In this document: positions 32,788 through 41,390 of the stretch, piece by piece
How the letters are laid out: the number at the start of each line of letters is the position of its first letter
Numbering within the stretch: the first letter of the stretch is position 1
NCBI GenBank assembly: GCA_022782265.1
Contig: JALFOM010000068.1
Span: 1 to 51,009 of the forward strand
Direction of reading: 5' to 3'
Source of the DNA: Clostridiales bacterium
Lineage (GTDB): Bacteria > Bacillota > Clostridia > Oscillospirales > Oscillospiraceae
Length of the DNA stretch: 51,009 bases
Translations under genes and position numbers: made by a program
Notes under the pieces: generated by a model
Database searches by the model: none
Told to the model about the DNA's origin: nothing
The model's input: the letters and a program-made list of their open reading frames with translations, nothing else

Positions 32788-33993
32788 ATGAGCATAATCG
32801 GCATCGTTGGTGAATATAATCCTTTCCACAGCGGCCATGAATATCACATCCGCCAGAGCCGTCTGAATCTGGGGGAGGACTGCCCGGTGGTGTGCGTCAT
32901 GTCCGGGGACTTTGTACAGCGGGGAGAGCCTGCCATCTATTCCAAATTCGCCCGGGCGGAGGCCGCCTGCCGCTGCGGGGCGGATCTGGTGGTGGAGCTG
33001 CCGCTGCCCTGGTCATTGTCCTCGGCGGAGGGCTTTGCCAGAGGGGCGGTATATCTGCTCAGCAAGCTGGGCGTCACCCATCTGAGCTTCGGCAGTGAGG
33101 CCGGGGAGCTGGAGCCGCTGGAGACCATTGCCCAAAGCCTTCTGGATCCGGCGGTCAACGGGGAGATCAAACAGGTTCTCAACAATGACGCAAGTCTTTC
33201 CTATGCCCAGGCCCGGCAAAAGGCCCTGGAGACACGGCTGGGTGAGCTGTCCGGTCAGCTGGAGCTGCCCAACAATATTCTTGCGGTGGAATACCTGAAA
33301 ACCATCTACGAGCTGCGCCTTGATCTGCAGCCCATGACGGTGCTGCGCTTTGGCAGCGGGCATGACAAGGAGGGGGAGAGCGGGCCCAAATCTGCCGCAG
33401 AGCTGCGCCGCATGATCCGAAAGGGGGCCGATATTTCCCCCTTCATCCCCAAAGAAGCGGCCCTTGTCTTCGAAAGGGAAAAACAGCAGGGGAGGGCATT
33501 TACCGACACCGATATGCTGGAGGCGGCCATCATCTCCCGGCTCCGCCTGTTCGGCCCGGCCTACTACGAGGCCCTGCCGGACGGGAACGACGGTATAGGC
33601 CGCAGACTCTATGTGGCCGCCCATGAGGAGGCCAGCCTTGACGCCATCACCGCCGCCGCCAAAACCAAACGATACGCCCTCTCCCGCATACGGCGCATGT
33701 GCATGTGCGCGGCGCTGGGGGTGAAAGCCGGTATGGCGGAGGAGCTGCCGCCCTATGCCCGCGTGCTTGCCGCCAACGCCAGAGGCTGCGCCCTGCTGCG
33801 GGAGATCAGCCGGAAAGGGGGGATCCCCGTCATCACCAAACCCGCCTCTGTCCGCGAAATGTCCGCGGAATGCAGGGAGATTTTCAGTCTGGGCGCCGCC
33901 GCTCACGACCTCTATGTCCTCGGTTTTTGTGCCAGAGAAGAGAAAAAAGGGGGCAAAGAATGGCGCACCAGCCCCAAAATTGTGCAGGAATGA
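32788..33993 (+). CDS. tmcAL: tRNA(Met) cytidine acetate ligase
   Basis: A 401-aa nucleotidyltransferase-fold enzyme. The family acetylates C34 of elongator tRNA-Met with acetate and ATP. The N terminus IGIVGEYNPFHSGHEYHI carries the HxGH-type motif, followed by MSGDFVQRGEPAIYSKFARAE, which is diagnostic. GAGGAG (32775-32780) fixes the ATG at 32788. It is divergent from ackA, whose reaction concerns the same metabolite, acetate; that link may be coincidental. Confidence 0.93.
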   Translation: MSIIGIVGEYNPFHSGHEYHIRQSRLNLGEDCPVVCVMSGDFVQRGEPAIYSKFARAEAACRCGADLVVELPLPWSLSSAEGFARGAVYLLSKLGVTHLSFGSEAGELEPLETIAQSLLDPAVNGEIKQVLNNDASLSYAQARQKALETRLGELSGQLELPNNILAVEYLKTIYELRLDLQPMTVLRFGSGHDKEGESGPKSAAELRRMIRKGADISPFIPKEAALVFEREKQQGRAFTDTDMLEAAIISRLRLFGPAYYEALPDGNDGIGRRLYVAAHEEASLDAITAAAKTKRYALSRIRRMCMCAALGVKAGMAEELPPYARVLAANARGCALLREISRKGGIPVITKPASVREMSAECREIFSLGAAAHDLYVLGFCAREEKKGGKEWRTSPKIVQE

Positions 33994-34039
33994 TAAAAAC
34001 TTTGTAAAATTTTTTTCTCGATTTAGTTATTTACGATTA

Positions 34040-34068
34040 TTGCAATTTAGCGAAACATAGTGCATAAT
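34040..34068 (+). promoter_or_regulatory. Promoter of the liv operon
   Basis: TTGCAA (34040-34045), 17-bp spacer, CATAAT (34063-34068). The leader to livK is about 70 nt and folds (see 34077-34123). Confidence 0.75.
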
Positions 34069-34076
34069 CAGAATAT

Positions 34077-34123
34077 CGCCGGGTGAATACAAGTGTCCTC
34101 AAAATACGGACATCGATCCGGCG
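34077..34123 (+). other. Two-stem structured leader of livK
   Basis: An outer stem pairs 34077-34084 with 34116-34123 (eight pairs, one G-U). An inner hairpin pairs GTGTCC (34093-34098) with GGACAT (34108-34113). It ends about 11 nt before the GGGAGG SD. No known riboswitch is recognised. Confidence 0.4.
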
Positions 34124-34146
34124 GAACTGAAAGGGAGGAACAAAAA

Positions 34147-35346
34147 ATGAAAAAGATATTCGCACTTGCTCTCGCGCTGGTGATGGTATTTGCCCTGTGC
34201 GCCTGCGGCGACAACGGCGGAAGCAGCAGCGCTCCCGCTTCCAGCGGTGACAAGGTCATCAAGATCGGCGTTTTTGAGCCTACTTCCGGCCAGAATGCCG
34301 CCGGCGGCAAGAAAGAGGTTCTGGGTATTGAGTATGCTCACTCTCTGTACCCCACTGTTGACATCAACGGCGAGACCTACAGCATAGAGCTGGTTTATGC
34401 TGATAACGCTTCTGACGCGGCCAAGGCTCCCACCGCCGCCCAGCTGCTGATCAGCCAGAAGGTCTCCGTGGTACTGGGTACTTACGGTTCCGGCTGCGCC
34501 ATCGCTGCCGGCGATCTGTTTGCCGAGGCCAAGATCCCTGCCATCGGTACTTCCTGCACCAACCCTCAGGTTACCATTGGCAACGATTACTACTTCCGCA
34601 TTGCCTACATCGATCCTTTCCAGGGCGCTGTTATGGCCAGCTACGCGCTCAAGCAGGGCTGCAAGAACTGTGTCGTTATCGTTGAGGCCGGCGACGACTA
34701 CTCCGCAGGCTTCGGCAACTACTTCTCCGAGGCCATGATTGCCGGCGGCGCTGCCTGCAGCACCGTTACCTTCCAGACCGGCGAGACCGACTTCTCCACC
34801 ATTATGGCCAACATCAAGTCTGAAGGCTATGACGGCATTTTCGCCCCTGTCTCCATCGAAACCGCTCCTCTGATCATCAACCAGGCCCGTGAGGCCGGCG
34901 TTGACTGCCAGATCATGGCCGGCGACACCTGGGACGACATCTCCATTGCTGAGCGTGCCGGCGACAATGCCAACGGCGTGTTCTTCTCCTGCTTCTTCGA
35001 CTCCACTGACGCCAGCAACGCTGCCGGTGTAGAGTTCAGCAAGGGCTTCACTGAGTGGGTTGCTGCTGACTCTGCCCGCGTTGAGAACAACGGCGGCACC
35101 GCTGAGGCTATCTCCTCTGTCACTCCCTGCGGCTATGACGCTTACATGGCTGCCTATAATGCCATTCTGGCTGCCCAGAGCACCGACGGCGCTGTTATCC
35201 GCGACGCGCTGGCCGGACTGAAGGTGGAAGGCCTGGTCACCGGCGACCTGCAGTTTGATGAAAACGGCGATGCCATCAAGAACTACGTTGCCATCAAGAC
35301 CTTCCAGGATGGTCAGATCGTGTTCTCCGATGCTTACCAGGGATAA
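34147..35346 (+). CDS. livK: Branched-chain amino acid ABC transporter substrate-binding lipoprotein
   Basis: A 399-aa LivK-type (Peripla_BP_6) protein. A lipoprotein signal ends in the lipobox LCAC (lipid-modified C20), followed by a Ser-rich tether. The mature part begins KIGVFEPTSGQNAAGGK, the usual start of the fold. It captures the substrate outside the cell and delivers it to LivHM. GGGAGG precedes the ATG. The codon usage and strong promoter suggest high expression, and a hairpin after it would lower expression of the downstream genes. Substrate is inferred as Leu/Ile/Val from the family. Confidence 0.93.
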   Translation: MKKIFALALALVMVFALCACGDNGGSSSAPASSGDKVIKIGVFEPTSGQNAAGGKKEVLGIEYAHSLYPTVDINGETYSIELVYADNASDAAKAPTAAQLLISQKVSVVLGTYGSGCAIAAGDLFAEAKIPAIGTSCTNPQVTIGNDYYFRIAYIDPFQGAVMASYALKQGCKNCVVIVEAGDDYSAGFGNYFSEAMIAGGAACSTVTFQTGETDFSTIMANIKSEGYDGIFAPVSIETAPLIINQAREAGVDCQIMAGDTWDDISIAERAGDNANGVFFSCFFDSTDASNAAGVEFSKGFTEWVAADSARVENNGGTAEAISSVTPCGYDAYMAAYNAILAAQSTDGAVIRDALAGLKVEGLVTGDLQFDENGDAIKNYVAIKTFQDGQIVFSDAYQG

Positions 35347-35381
35347 TTCCCCCAAACCGTTCCAGGCATAGCGCGAAAAAG

Positions 35382-35424
35382 GTTTCCCCGGCGGAAAATA
35401 CGCCGGGGAAACGTTCCGTTTTCT
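35382..35424 (+). terminator. Attenuator between livK and livH
   Basis: GTTTCCCCGGCG (35382-35393) pairs with CGCCGGGGAAAC (35401-35412), followed by a T-rich stretch. It likely gives partial termination so that LivK exceeds the membrane subunits. Confidence 0.75.
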
Positions 35425-35460
35425 CAGACACAGAGTATTTGAATGTTAGGAGGCCGTAAT

Positions 35461-36348
35461 ATGCATACTGCCACATATTACATTGATCTGCTGCTTTCGG
35501 GGATTACCGTTGGCAGCCTTTACGCGTTGATTGCCATCGGCTACACCATGGTCTACGGCATCCTGCGCCTTATCAACTTTGCCCATGGCGATATTTTCAT
35601 GATGGCCGGCTTTTTTATGGTCTATACCAGCGCGTCCATGCCTATGGCAGTTGCGCTCCCGGTGGTTCTGGTCATGACGGTGCTGCTGGGTGTTCTGATC
35701 GAGCGGGCGGCCTATAAGCCTTTGCGCAGCGCGCCCCGTATGTCGGTGATGATCTCGGCCATCGGTGTGTCCTACCTGCTGCAGAACCTGGCCACCTATA
35801 TCACCGGCGGTCTGGCACGCCCTTATCCCGAGATCGCCATTCTGAAAAAGACCCTTGCTGTGGGTACGCTGAGCGTGAAGGTCATCACCATTGTCACGCC
35901 CCTGCTCACGGTTCTGCTGGTGGTGGCCCTGGTGCTTTTCATCAACCACACCAAGACCGGTATGGCCATGCGTGCCGTATCCAAGGACTTTGACACTGCC
36001 CGGCTCATGGGCATCAAGGTCAACAATGTCATTTCTGTCACCTTTGTGATCGGCTCCTTCCTTGCAGGCGTCGGTTCCATTCTTTACTTTACAAACTATG
36101 GCCAGGTAAGCCCCACGATCGGCGCCATGCCCGGCCTGAAGGCCTTTGTCGCGGCTGTGTTCGGCGGGATCGGTTCCATCCCCGGGGCCGTGCTGGGCGC
36201 ATATATTATCGGTATCTGCGAGTCTATGATCAAGGCCAACGATACCATCGCCATCTTCAGCAATGCCTTTACCTTTGCTCTGCTGATCCTGGTGCTGCTG
36301 TTCAAGCCCAACGGAATGTTCGGCGAAAAGCTGACGGAGAAGGTGTGA
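35461..36348 (+). CDS. livH: Branched-chain amino acid ABC transporter permease LivH
   Basis: A 295-aa membrane subunit with about eight spans. The conserved starting block GSLYALIAIGYTMVYGILRLINFAHGD is diagnostic for LivH. GIGSIPGAVLGAYIIG near the end is the coupling helix region. AGGAGG lies 7 nt before the ATG at 35461. Confidence 0.95.
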   Translation: MHTATYYIDLLLSGITVGSLYALIAIGYTMVYGILRLINFAHGDIFMMAGFFMVYTSASMPMAVALPVVLVMTVLLGVLIERAAYKPLRSAPRMSVMISAIGVSYLLQNLATYITGGLARPYPEIAILKKTLAVGTLSVKVITIVTPLLTVLLVVALVLFINHTKTGMAMRAVSKDFDTARLMGIKVNNVISVTFVIGSFLAGVGSILYFTNYGQVSPTIGAMPGLKAFVAAVFGGIGSIPGAVLGAYIIGICESMIKANDTIAIFSNAFTFALLILVLLFKPNGMFGEKLTEKV

Positions 36349-36349
36349 T

Positions 36350-37435
36350 ATGATGGGAAACAAGAAAAGAGATTTGATCCTGTCGCTCATTTTTGCGGCA
36401 GTGATAACCGCGGTTCTGGTGTTCATTGATAAAAAACTGCATTATTCCATGCTGGCCTCCGTAATCCAGAAGGCCTCCATCTATGCGCTGCTGGCCGTCT
36501 CCCTGAACCTGCTCAACGGCTTTACGGGCCTGTTCTCTCTGGGCCAGGCCGGTTTTATGATGCTGGGCGCGTATACCTATGCTATCCTGACCATCCCTCT
36601 GGATCAGCACGCCAGTGTCTACCAGTATTTTAACGGCGGTGTGGTGAATGTATGCCTGCCTGCTTTTGTGGGTGTTATCGCCGCAGGAATCGTGGCGGTG
36701 ATCTTCGCCTGGCTGGTTGGTAAGCCCTGTCTGAAGCTGAAGAGTGACTACCTGGCCATTGCCACGCTGGGCTTTGCGGAGATTCTCCGTGCGCTGATCC
36801 AGTGGGAAGTGCTGGGTCCTGTCACCAACGCTTCCAACATTCTGAAGAAGTTTCCCAAGTTTGACAGCATCCTGACTCCGGTGATCGTTTGCGCTTTCTG
36901 CATCTTTCTCATCGTCCTGCTGATCAACTCCTCTTACGGCCGGGCCTTCAAGGCCATCCGGGAGGATGAGGTCGCTGCCGAGGCCATGGGCATCAACCTG
37001 GCCAAAACCAAGATGCAGGCTTTTCTCACCAGCGCTTTCTTTGCCGGTGTGGGCGGCGCTCTGCTGGCCATGTTCCAGGCCAGCGTCCAGGCCCGTTCCT
37101 TCACCTCTGCCATGACCTATGAGATTCTGCTGATCGTGGTTATCGGCGGCATCGGCTCTGTCACCGGCTCCATCATTGGCAGCTTCCTGTACATAGCCAG
37201 CTCCGAATGGTGGCTGCGCTTTCTGGATGACTCCCAGACCTATCTGGGCGTGAACATCCCCTTCATGCGGGGCGGCTTCCGCATGGTGGTGTTCTCCGTG
37301 GTCATCATGCTGATCGTGCTGTTCTACCGTCAGGGCATCATGGGAACCAGAGAATTTTCCTGGCAGGGGATCATTGACTTCTTCAAAAAGCCCTTTGCCA
37401 AGCGGGAGAGAAAGGCGGTAAAAGACAATGGCTGA
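36350..37435 (+). CDS. livM: Branched-chain amino acid ABC transporter permease LivM
   Basis: A 361-aa membrane partner of LivH. NLLNGFTGLFSLGQAGFMMLGAYTYA and SDYLAIATLGFAEI are characteristic, and IREDEVAAEAMGIN is the cytoplasmic loop that contacts the ATPases. It starts 2 nt after livH and overlaps livG by 8 nt. Confidence 0.95.
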   Translation: MMGNKKRDLILSLIFAAVITAVLVFIDKKLHYSMLASVIQKASIYALLAVSLNLLNGFTGLFSLGQAGFMMLGAYTYAILTIPLDQHASVYQYFNGGVVNVCLPAFVGVIAAGIVAVIFAWLVGKPCLKLKSDYLAIATLGFAEILRALIQWEVLGPVTNASNILKKFPKFDSILTPVIVCAFCIFLIVLLINSSYGRAFKAIREDEVAAEAMGINLAKTKMQAFLTSAFFAGVGGALLAMFQASVQARSFTSAMTYEILLIVVIGGIGSVTGSIIGSFLYIASSEWWLRFLDDSQTYLGVNIPFMRGGFRMVVFSVVIMLIVLFYRQGIMGTREFSWQGIIDFFKKPFAKRERKAVKDNG

Positions 37436-38270
37436 GAACGTGCTGCATATTGAAAATGTGACCATGCAGTTCGGCGGCGTTGTGGCCGTCAATAACCTGA
37501 ACCTGGATGTGAACCAGGGTGAGATTGTGGCGCTGATCGGCCCCAATGGCGCCGGAAAAACCACGGTATTCAACTGTGTCACCGGCGTGTATGAACCCAC
37601 AAACGGCAAGATCGATTTTCTGGGCGAGACCATTGTGGAAAATTTCCCCCGGGGCAAGATGAAAAAGCTCTACGCCGGGGAGAACATGGGCATGTACAAT
37701 AAGACGGTTTCCCATACCCCGGACGTGATTACCTATAAGGGCATTGCCCGTACCTTCCAGAATATCCGCCTGTTCTCCAAACTCTCCGTGTTTGAAAACG
37801 TGCTGATCGCAAAGCACATGCGGGCCCGGCAGAACTTTTTCTCCGCTGCCCTCCACCTGAACCGGGCGGAAGAGAAGCGTATGCGGGAAGAAGCCCTGGC
37901 GCTGCTGGAGGAGCAGGGCCTGGATAAATACAGGGACGATGTGGCCGGCAGCCTGCCCTACGGTCTTCAGCGCCGGCTGGAGATCGCACGTGCCCTGGCT
38001 ACCGAGCCCAAGCTGCTGCTGCTGGATGAGCCTGCGGCAGGCATGAATCCCCAGGAGACGCTGGAGCTGGCCGCTTTCATCGGCGAGATCCGGGATAAGT
38101 ACAATCTCTCCGTTTTCCTGGTGGAGCACCATATGGATCTGGTGATGAACATCAGCGACCGGATCTATGTGCTGGATTTCGGCAAGCTGATTGCCCAGGG
38201 CGTGCCTGCGGAGATCCAGAGCAACGAGAAGGTTATTGAGGCCTATTTGGGGGTGAGTGAAGATGAGTGA
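37428..38270 (+). CDS. livG: Branched-chain amino acid ABC transporter ATPase LivG
   Basis: A 280-aa ABC ATPase. Walker A is GPNGAGKTT; the signature region is YGLQRRLEIARAL and Walker B LLLLDEPAAGMNP. It is longer than typical LivG by about 25 residues because of an insertion near residues 65-95 (GENMGMYNKTVSHTPDVITYKG). Overlaps livM and livF by 8 nt each. Confidence 0.95.
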   Translation: MAENVLHIENVTMQFGGVVAVNNLNLDVNQGEIVALIGPNGAGKTTVFNCVTGVYEPTNGKIDFLGETIVENFPRGKMKKLYAGENMGMYNKTVSHTPDVITYKGIARTFQNIRLFSKLSVFENVLIAKHMRARQNFFSAALHLNRAEEKRMREEALALLEEQGLDKYRDDVAGSLPYGLQRRLEIARALATEPKLLLLDEPAAGMNPQETLELAAFIGEIRDKYNLSVFLVEHHMDLVMNISDRIYVLDFGKLIAQGVPAEIQSNEKVIEAYLGVSEDE

Positions 38271-38973
38271 TATCATTCTCAGCGTGAAAGACCTGCAGGT
38301 CAATTACGGCGGCATCGAGGCCGTGAAGGGAATATCCTTTGATGTGCCCGCCGGGGACATTGTCACCCTCATCGGGGCCAACGGCGCGGGCAAATCCACC
38401 ACCCTGAAGGCCATTGCCGGTCTGGTCAAACCCCACAGCGGCTCCATTGTCTTTGAGGGTACCAACATTACCGGAAAGGATTCCTCTGATATTGTGGCCA
38501 AAGGCGTCACTCTGGTGCCGGAAGGCCGCCGGGTCTTTTCCAATATGACGGTGCTGGAGAATATCAGAATCGGCGCATACCTGCGCAAGGATAACCTTGA
38601 TGCGGACATTGCCTGGGTGTATGATCTGTTCCCCCGGCTGAAAGAGCGTGCGTGGCAGCTGGCGGGCACCCTTTCCGGCGGCGAGCAGCAGATGCTGGCC
38701 GTGGCCCGTGCCCTGATGAGCCGGCCCAAGGTGCTGATGATGGATGAACCGTCTCTGGGCCTGGCCCCTCTTGTGGTGAAGGGCATCTTTGATATTATCC
38801 GGGAGATCAACAGGCAGGGCGTCACCGTGCTGCTGATCGAGCAGAACGCCAACATGGCCCTGAAAACGGCAGACTATGCCTACGTGCTGGAGACCGGGCG
38901 CATCGGCCTTTCCGGCACCGGCGCGGAGCTTCTGGCCAACGAGGATGTAAAAAAAGCCTATCTGGGTACATAA
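38263..38973 (+). CDS. livF: Branched-chain amino acid ABC transporter ATPase LivF
   Basis: A 236-aa ABC ATPase. Walker A GANGAGKST, signature LSGGEQQMLAVARAL and Walker B VLMMDEPSLGLAP are intact. The LVPEGRRVFSNMTVLENI block is typical of LivF. Start 38263, with an in-frame GTG at 38257 as alternative. Last gene of the liv operon, followed by a terminator. Confidence 0.95.
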   Translation: MSDIILSVKDLQVNYGGIEAVKGISFDVPAGDIVTLIGANGAGKSTTLKAIAGLVKPHSGSIVFEGTNITGKDSSDIVAKGVTLVPEGRRVFSNMTVLENIRIGAYLRKDNLDADIAWVYDLFPRLKERAWQLAGTLSGGEQQMLAVARALMSRPKVLMMDEPSLGLAPLVVKGIFDIIREINRQGVTVLLIEQNANMALKTADYAYVLETGRIGLSGTGAELLANEDVKKAYLGT

Positions 38974-38980
38974 TTGATTG

Positions 38981-39010
38981 AAAGGAGACGGCAGACACCG
39001 TCTCCTTTTT
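38981..39010 (+). terminator. Terminator of the liv operon
   Basis: AAGGAGACGG pairs with CCGTCTCCTT around a 6-nt loop, ending in five Ts. Confidence 0.92.
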
Positions 39011-39060
39011 AAAAGCGCCCTTGCGGTAGGGGAGGCTCAGGCGACCCATTTTTATTTTGG

Positions 39061-39089
39061 TTTACATGCCGTTGGAAATGTGATATGAT
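39061..39089 (+). promoter_or_regulatory. Promoter of the prfA operon
   Basis: TTTACA (39061-39066), 17-bp spacer, TATGAT (39084-39089), about 27 bp before the prfA ATG. Confidence 0.75.
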
Positions 39090-39116
39090 TCAATATCATG
39101 CTATCAGGAGAAAACC

Positions 39117-40187
39117 ATGTTTGAAAAGCTGAAGCTTTTGAAAAACCAATATGAAGAGCTGCAAAAGAGCATGGAGATGCCGGAGACCTATTCCGACCCC
39201 GCGTTATATGCCAGACTGGACCGGGAGAGCCGGGAAATCGCCCCGGTGGTGGAGGCCTATTCTCAGTATGAGCGCGCCTGCGCCGATATGGACAGCGCCC
39301 TTCAGCTGATGAACGACGCGGAGATGCGGGAGCTTGCCCAGGAGGAATACGCTGAAGCCAAAGGCGCGAAGGAGCGGCTGGAGCAGGAGATCAAAATTCT
39401 GCTTCTCCCCAAAGACCCCAACGACAGCAAAAACGTCATCATGGAGATCCGCGGCGGCGTAGGCGGGGAAGAGGGGATGCTCTTTGCGGCAGATCTTTTC
39501 CGCATGTACTCCATGTACGCCGAGTCCAAGGGCTGGAAGATTGACATTGTCAACATCAACGAGACCGAGCTTGGGGGAATCAAGGAGATCAGCTTTGTGA
39601 TCGAGGGCGAGGGCGCTTATTCAAGGCTGAAATTTGAGGCCGGGGGACACCGGGTGCAGCGCGTACCGGTGACCGAATCCGGCGGCAGGATACACACCTC
39701 CGCCGCCACCGTGGCGGTTCTGCCCCAGGTGGAGGAAGTGGACTTCAAGCTGGACATGAACGATCTGAAGATCGACACCTACCGTTCCTCCGGGGCCGGC
39801 GGGCAGCACGTCAACAAGACCGAAAGCGCTATCCGCATCACCCACCTGCCCACAGGGACGGTGGTGGAATGTCAGGATGAGCGCAGCCAGTATAAAAACA
39901 AGGACCGGGCCATGCAGATTTTGCGCTCCAAGCTCTATGAAGCGGAGCAGGAAAAGCAGCGCAGCGCCGTGGCGGCGGAGAGAAAGAGCCAGATCGGCTC
40001 CGGCGACCGGAGCGAGCGGATCAGGACCTATAATTTCCCCCAGAACCGGGTCACGGACCACCGGCTCTCCGGCGACAACAAGAACTTCAACATCTCTTCC
40101 ATCATCAACGGCGGACTTGACCCACTGATCGACGCCCTGGTGACGGCAGATCAGGCGGAGCGGCTTCAGACACAGGCGGAGGCGTAA
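39117..40187 (+). CDS. prfA: Peptide chain release factor 1
   Basis: A 356-aa RF1 that reads UAA and UAG. The tripeptide anticodon region has PVT (RVQRVPVTESGG), the RF1 P-x-T form, not the SPF of RF2. The catalytic GGQ is in SSGAGGQHVNKT. The length is normal. It is followed with no gap by the tsaC-coaE gene. The RF1/RF2 methylase gene prmC, which often follows prfA, is missing here. Confidence 0.97.
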   Translation: MFEKLKLLKNQYEELQKSMEMPETYSDPALYARLDRESREIAPVVEAYSQYERACADMDSALQLMNDAEMRELAQEEYAEAKGAKERLEQEIKILLLPKDPNDSKNVIMEIRGGVGGEEGMLFAADLFRMYSMYAESKGWKIDIVNINETELGGIKEISFVIEGEGAYSRLKFEAGGHRVQRVPVTESGGRIHTSAATVAVLPQVEEVDFKLDMNDLKIDTYRSSGAGGQHVNKTESAIRITHLPTGTVVECQDERSQYKNKDRAMQILRSKLYEAEQEKQRSAVAAERKSQIGSGDRSERIRTYNFPQNRVTDHRLSGDNKNFNISSIINGGLDPLIDALVTADQAERLQTQAEA

Positions 40188-41390
40188 ATGGAGACAAAGA
40201 TATTCCACGGCGCCGCGGATGAGGCGGCGGAAATCATCAAAACCGGCGGCCTTGTGGCCGTCCCTACGGAGACGGTGTATGGCCTTGCGGGAAACGGCCT
40301 GGATGAAGAGGCCGTAAAGCAGATCTATGAGGTGAAGGGACGGCCCCAGGTAAAGCCACTGTCCCTGATGGTTCCCGGGGCGGAGGCCATGGACAGGTAT
40401 TGCGAAGATGTACCCCAGGGGGCCAGGCTTCTGGCGGAGCGCTTCTGGCCCGGGCCGCTGACCATTGTTTTAAAAGCGAAAGACTTTATTCCCTCCATCG
40501 TTCTGGCCGGGGGAGACACGGTGGGGCTTCGCTGCCCTGACCACCCCATGACCCTTGAACTGCTGAAAAAGGCGGGGGTGCCCTTTGCCGCCCCTTCCGC
40601 CAACCCCTCGGGGGAGGAGAGCCCCAAAACGGCCCAAAAGGTATGGGATTACTTTTCAGGCAGGATTGAGGGCATCATCAACGGTGGGGAATGCGGCATA
40701 GGCCGGGAGTCCACCATCATCAGCATGGCGCAAAAACCTTATCGGATATTGCGCCAGGGCGCTCTTGCTGAAAAGGAGATCGCTTCCGCCCTGACGGAGG
40801 GACTGACCATTCTGGGCATCACCGGTGGTACGGGCTGCGGCAAAACCACCGCTCTCCGCACGCTGGAAGAGCTGGGCGCGCTGATTATCGACTGCGACGC
40901 GGTATACCATGGGCTGCTGATTGAAAACAAGGAGATGCTTGCGGAAATCGACAGCGCCTTTCCCGGCGTGGTCATCGGCGGGGTGCTGGACAGAAAGGCC
41001 CTGGGCGCGGTGGTGTTCAGCGACGCAGAAGCCTTGGCCAGACTCAACGGCATCACCCACAGCTATGTGGGCCGGGAGATCGACCGGCTGCTGGAAAGCT
41101 GGGCCATGTCCGGCGGCAGGCTTGCCGCCATCGACGCCATTGAGCTTTTCGGCGGCAACCTTTCAGGGCGCTGCAAGGCCACCTTTGCCGTGCTGGCCGA
41201 CCGGGACAAGCGGATCGAGCGCATTATGGCACGGGACGGTATCACCCGGGAATACGCCGCTCTGCGGGTGGACGTCCAGAAGCCGGACAGCTATTTTGAG
41301 GAAAAATGTGACTACATTTTGAAAAATAATTCCACTGAAGAAGAATTCAGGGAAAAATGCAGAAGCAAATTTTTGGAGGTAATTGACTGA
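40188..41390 (+). CDS. Fusion of threonylcarbamoyl-AMP synthase (TsaC/YwlC) and dephospho-CoA kinase (CoaE)
   Basis: A 400-aa fused protein. Residues 1-205 are the TsaC/Sua5 fold, which makes threonylcarbamoyl-AMP for the t6A37 tRNA modification. Hallmarks are GGLVAVPTETVYGLAGN, FWPGPLTIVL and PSANPSGEESP. Residues 206-400 are CoaE, the last step of coenzyme A synthesis, with P-loop GGTGCGKT (213-220), DCDAVYH (235-241), LDRKALGAVVFSD and the closing RIERIMARDGITREYAALRVDVQ. Each half is near full length and there is no linker. No stop, frameshift or internal ATG/SD lies at the junction. The order prfA-tsaC is common in Firmicutes; the CoaE fusion is not. Confidence 0.9.
   Translation: METKIFHGAADEAAEIIKTGGLVAVPTETVYGLAGNGLDEEAVKQIYEVKGRPQVKPLSLMVPGAEAMDRYCEDVPQGARLLAERFWPGPLTIVLKAKDFIPSIVLAGGDTVGLRCPDHPMTLELLKKAGVPFAAPSANPSGEESPKTAQKVWDYFSGRIEGIINGGECGIGRESTIISMAQKPYRILRQGALAEKEIASALTEGLTILGITGGTGCGKTTALRTLEELGALIIDCDAVYHGLLIENKEMLAEIDSAFPGVVIGGVLDRKALGAVVFSDAEALARLNGITHSYVGREIDRLLESWAMSGGRLAAIDAIELFGGNLSGRCKATFAVLADRDKRIERIMARDGITREYAALRVDVQKPDSYFEEKCDYILKNNSTEEEFREKCRSKFLEVID

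Noticed and set aside
32788-33993. Acetate-based system linking ackA and tmcAL
   Set aside because: The two genes are divergent and both involve acetate, but no shared regulator or conserved pairing is visible; treated as coincidence.
37428-38973. livG and livF as a recent tandem duplication
   Set aside because: They differ throughout and match the two standard separate subunits of the family.
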